Assembly (NCBI GenBank): GCA_023450835.1
Contig: JAEXGM010000220.1
Location: 1-24,960 of the forward strand
DNA length: 24,960 bases
Direction of reading: 5' to 3'
From: Bacillota bacterium
GTDB taxonomy: Bacteria > Bacillota > Clostridia > Lachnospirales > Lachnospiraceae
This document shows positions 22,325-24,960 of the stretch, piece by piece. The first letter of the stretch is position 1, and every line of letters starts with the position of its first letter. The notes beneath the pieces are model-generated. The model did not search any database, was not told where the DNA came from, and worked only from the letters and a program-made list of their open reading frames with translations. The position numbers were made by a program, and so were the translations under genes.

Positions 22325-24637
22325 ATGAGTGAATACAGCAAAAAAGTGCCTATAGTAGCGCTGCGGGGAATGGCTGTACTTCCGGGAATGCAGCTGCATT
22401 TTGATGTGAACCGCCAGATGTCCATAGAGGCTATCGAAAACGCTATGGAAAATGACCAATTGGTACTTTTGCTGACCCAAAAAGATCCGGATACGGAAGC
22501 ACCGGGACAGGAAGATTTATTTTCCGTTGGTACCATAGCATTAGTAAAACAGATAATTAAGCTCCCGGGAAATGTAATTCGAGTACTGGTTACCGGTACG
22601 GACAGAGCAAAACTTGATTCTATTGTAGAAGATAAGCCGTTTCTGTTGGGAGAGGTGGCTCTTTTAGAGAAGAACGATGAAAAACTTGACGGGTCGGAAA
22701 AGAAAGCAATGCTTAGAGGCCTGAAAGATGTTCTGGAAGTCTATCTTAATGAAAATCCCAAGATTGGAAAAGAAGTTACCAAAACCTTAAATAAACTTAC
22801 GGAAGTAACGGAGTTACTTGATCAGATAGCCATAAATCTTCCCATTAGCCTTGAAGATAAGCAGAGCCTGTTAGAAGCAGAGGATACTGTTGATAGATAT
22901 GAGAGAATGATGATAATTCTGACAGAGGAAATTGACATTATCCGTATCCGCAAGGAACTGCAGGCTAAGGTAAAAGAAAAAGTAGATAAAAACCAGAAGG
23001 AATACATTCTTAGGGAACAGCTAAAGCTAATCCGTGAAGAGCTTGGTGAGGGCGGAAGCGGTGCTGATGCCGATAATTATCTCGCAGCGGCAGAAAAGCT
23101 GGAAGCATCAAAGGAAATAAAAGATAAAATTATCAAAGAAGTCGAGCGTTTTAAGAATGTTGCCGGAAACTCTTCTGAGGGAGCGGTTATCAGAGGCTAT
23201 ATTGAAACGCTGCTTGCATTGCCCTGGGATAAAGTCAGTGAAGACAAGCAGGATATGAAGCATGCAGAGCATATTCTGGAGAAAGAGCACTATGGCCTGG
23301 ATAAGGTGAAGGAAAGAATATTGGAATTTCTTGCGGTAAGAGTTCTGACAAAGAAGGGTGAAAGCCCTATACTCTGTCTTGTAGGACCGCCGGGAACCGG
23401 TAAGACCTCTATTGCCCATTCCGTAGCCAAAGCCCTGAATAAAGAGTATGTCCGAATCAGCCTTGGAGGTGTCCGGGATGAAGCTGAAATCAGGGGACAC
23501 AGGAGAACCTATGTGGGTGCTATGCCTGGCAGAATCATTAACGGTCTAAAGAACGCAGGAGTAAAGAATCCTCTTATGCTTCTGGATGAGATTGATAAAG
23601 TCAGCAGTGATTATAAGGGGGATACTTCCGCAGCACTATTGGAGGTATTGGACTCTGAGCAGAATAAGAAATTCATCGACCATTATGTGGAACTGCCGGT
23701 GGATTTATCAGAGGTCCTATTTATTGCTACCGCTAATTCTCTGCAGGGAATACCCAAACCTCTTCTGGATAGAATGGAAATCATTGAAGTCAGCAGTTAC
23801 ACGGAAAATGAAAAATTCCATATTGCCAAGAAGCATCTCCTGCCAAAACAGATTCTTAGAAACGGTCTGACTACCAAGCAACTGGCCATATCTGATAAAG
23901 CCCTTACAAAGGTCATTGCCGGTTATACCAAGGAAGCAGGCGTCAGAAATCTGGAGCGCAGACTGGGTGCTATCTGCAGAAAAGCTGCCAAAGAAATTGT
24001 CAGTAACCAGGCTCCAAAGGTTCGGGTAAATGAAAAGAATCTGGAAAAATTCCTTGGCAAGGAAAGGTACTCCTTTCAGTTAGCCAACGAAAAAGATGAG
24101 ATAGGAATCGTAAGGGGACTTGCCTGGACCAGCGTAGGCGGTGATACCCTTCAGATAGAAGTCAATGTGATGCCCGGAAAAGGAAAATTTGAGCTGACCG
24201 GCCAATTGGGAGACGTTATGAAGGAGTCTGCAAGGGCGGGAATCAGCTATATCCGTTCTGTCAGCAGCGAATATGGAATAACGGAAGATTATTTTGACAA
24301 GAATGATATTCATATCCATATACCTGAAGGAGCAGTACCAAAGGATGGTCCCTCAGCCGGAATTACCATGGCAACAGCAATGCTGTCAGCTATTACAAAG
24401 AAAGCGGTAAGGGCCGATACTGCCATGACCGGAGAGATTACTTTAAGAGGCAGAGTACTTCCTATCGGAGGCCTAAAGGAGAAAATTCTGGCAGCCAAGG
24501 CAGCACATATGAAACAGGTGCTAGTTCCTCTTAAGAATAAAAAAGATATAGAGGAAATATCAGCAGAAATATTGGAAGGTATAGATTTAAAATATGTAGA
24601 TTCCATGGCTGAAGTACTGAAAGATGCTTTTGCATAA
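22325..24637 (+). CDS. lon: ATP-dependent protease Lon (LonA type)
   Basis: The 770-residue protease degrades misfolded and regulatory proteins. The N-terminal substrate-binding domain starts with VPIVALRGMAVLPGM. A helical region (about 180-320) follows. The AAA+ module has Walker A GPPGTGKT (354-361) and Walker B LMLLDEIDKV (417-426). The C-terminal peptidase has the dyad Ser677 (KDGPSAGI) and Lys720 (GGLKEK). Length and absence of a membrane segment identify LonA rather than membrane-bound LonB. AAGGAGGT lies 4 nt upstream. A strong terminator precedes the gene, so expression may depend on read-through. engB follows after 26 nt. Confidence 0.97.
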   Translation: MSEYSKKVPIVALRGMAVLPGMQLHFDVNRQMSIEAIENAMENDQLVLLLTQKDPDTEAPGQEDLFSVGTIALVKQIIKLPGNVIRVLVTGTDRAKLDSIVEDKPFLLGEVALLEKNDEKLDGSEKKAMLRGLKDVLEVYLNENPKIGKEVTKTLNKLTEVTELLDQIAINLPISLEDKQSLLEAEDTVDRYERMMIILTEEIDIIRIRKELQAKVKEKVDKNQKEYILREQLKLIREELGEGGSGADADNYLAAAEKLEASKEIKDKIIKEVERFKNVAGNSSEGAVIRGYIETLLALPWDKVSEDKQDMKHAEHILEKEHYGLDKVKERILEFLAVRVLTKKGESPILCLVGPPGTGKTSIAHSVAKALNKEYVRISLGGVRDEAEIRGHRRTYVGAMPGRIINGLKNAGVKNPLMLLDEIDKVSSDYKGDTSAALLEVLDSEQNKKFIDHYVELPVDLSEVLFIATANSLQGIPKPLLDRMEIIEVSSYTENEKFHIAKKHLLPKQILRNGLTTKQLAISDKALTKVIAGYTKEAGVRNLERRLGAICRKAAKEIVSNQAPKVRVNEKNLEKFLGKERYSFQLANEKDEIGIVRGLAWTSVGGDTLQIEVNVMPGKGKFELTGQLGDVMKESARAGISYIRSVSSEYGITEDYFDKNDIHIHIPEGAVPKDGPSAGITMATAMLSAITKKAVRADTAMTGEITLRGRVLPIGGLKEKILAAKAAHMKQVLVPLKNKKDIEEISAEILEGIDLKYVDSMAEVLKDAFA

Positions 24638-24663
24638 GTAAGATACTGGAAAGGAGATGCTTT

Positions 24664-24960
24664 ATGCAGATAAAGAGTGTAAATCTGGAGACAGTTTGCG
24701 GTATAACCAGTACCCTCCCAGAGAATGACAAACCGGAGATTGCCTTTGCGGGGAAATCCAATGTGGGAAAGTCATCTTTGATCAATGGGCTGATGAACCG
24801 TAAAGCATATGCCAGAACCAGCGCCCAGCCTGGAAAGACTCAAACTATAAATTTTTATAATATTAATGAAATGCTGTATTATGTGGATTTACCCGGATAT
24901 GGCTATGCAAGGGTATCAGAAGAGCTGAAGGCTAAATGGGGGAAAATGATTGAGAACTAT
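24664..24960 (+). CDS. engB: Ribosome biogenesis GTPase EngB/YsxC, 5' part only
   Basis: The first 99 residues are present and the gene runs off the window end in frame. The P-loop is GKSNVGKS (30-37). The switch region PGKTQTINFY (56-65) supplies the G2 Thr, and DLPGYGYA (75-82) is G3. This is the EngB/YihA/YsxC pattern of the GTPase needed for maturation of the large ribosomal subunit. AAGGAGA (24651-24657) is well spaced before ATG. Position directly after lon matches the Firmicute order lon-ysxC. Cotranscription with lon is likely. Confidence 0.95.
   Translation, partial: MQIKSVNLETVCGITSTLPENDKPEIAFAGKSNVGKSSLINGLMNRKAYARTSAQPGKTQTINFYNINEMLYYVDLPGYGYARVSEELKAKWGKMIENY

Overview
The window looks like a chromosomal segment of a spore-forming, AT-rich Firmicute, most likely Clostridia of the Lachnospiraceae type. 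The evidence is low-GC codon usage, strong AAGGAGG ribosome binding sites, TTG and GTG starts, an alpha/beta small acid-soluble spore protein gene, and a tig-clpP-clpX-lon-engB block in Firmicute order. Nothing resembles a phage, an insertion sequence or a CRISPR array. The family-level placement is inference.

Layout. (1) Positions 1-344: the end of a tRNA array, with partial His then Gln(TTG), Lys(TTT) and Leu(TAG). None encodes CCA. The array is closed by a bidirectional terminator shared with a convergent gene. (2) 400-1833, minus strand: a GT2 glycosyltransferase with an unusual C-terminal tail of about eleven lysine-rich 13-residue repeats. (3) 2287-3585: a subgroup Ic aspartate aminotransferase-like enzyme. 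(4) 3840-8781: a complete BMP-type nucleoside ABC importer (lipoprotein, double ATPase, two permeases), followed by a terminator. (5) 8938-9975: an ArsR-type winged-helix regulator with a large unrecognised N-terminal domain, convergent with a YbaK-like deacylase (10027-10509, minus). (6) 10757-13292: an ABC-2 exporter operon (one ATPase, two permeases) behind a strong promoter whose start site lies in a perfect palindrome. (7) 13289-14341, minus: D-Ala-D-Ala ligase. (8) 14691-15233: a DJ-1/PfpI protein, overlapping tail-to-tail with an AGCS sodium:alanine symporter (15217-16527, minus). (9) 16826-17050: the spore protein, followed by a 459-bp gene-free stretch rich in hairpins and direct repeats. 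(10) 17510-24960: glmM, then the protein quality-control block tig, clpP, clpX, lon and the start of engB.

The most conspicuous unexplained signals are three. The first is a two-hairpin element found twice in the same orientation, in the predicted leaders of the glycosyltransferase and ddl genes. The second is the in-frame 39-bp tandem repeat in the glycosyltransferase. The third is the structured region after the spore gene. Housekeeping calls are firm. Substrates of both ABC systems, the glycosyltransferase and the regulator are not determined by the sequence. All promoters were found by eye.
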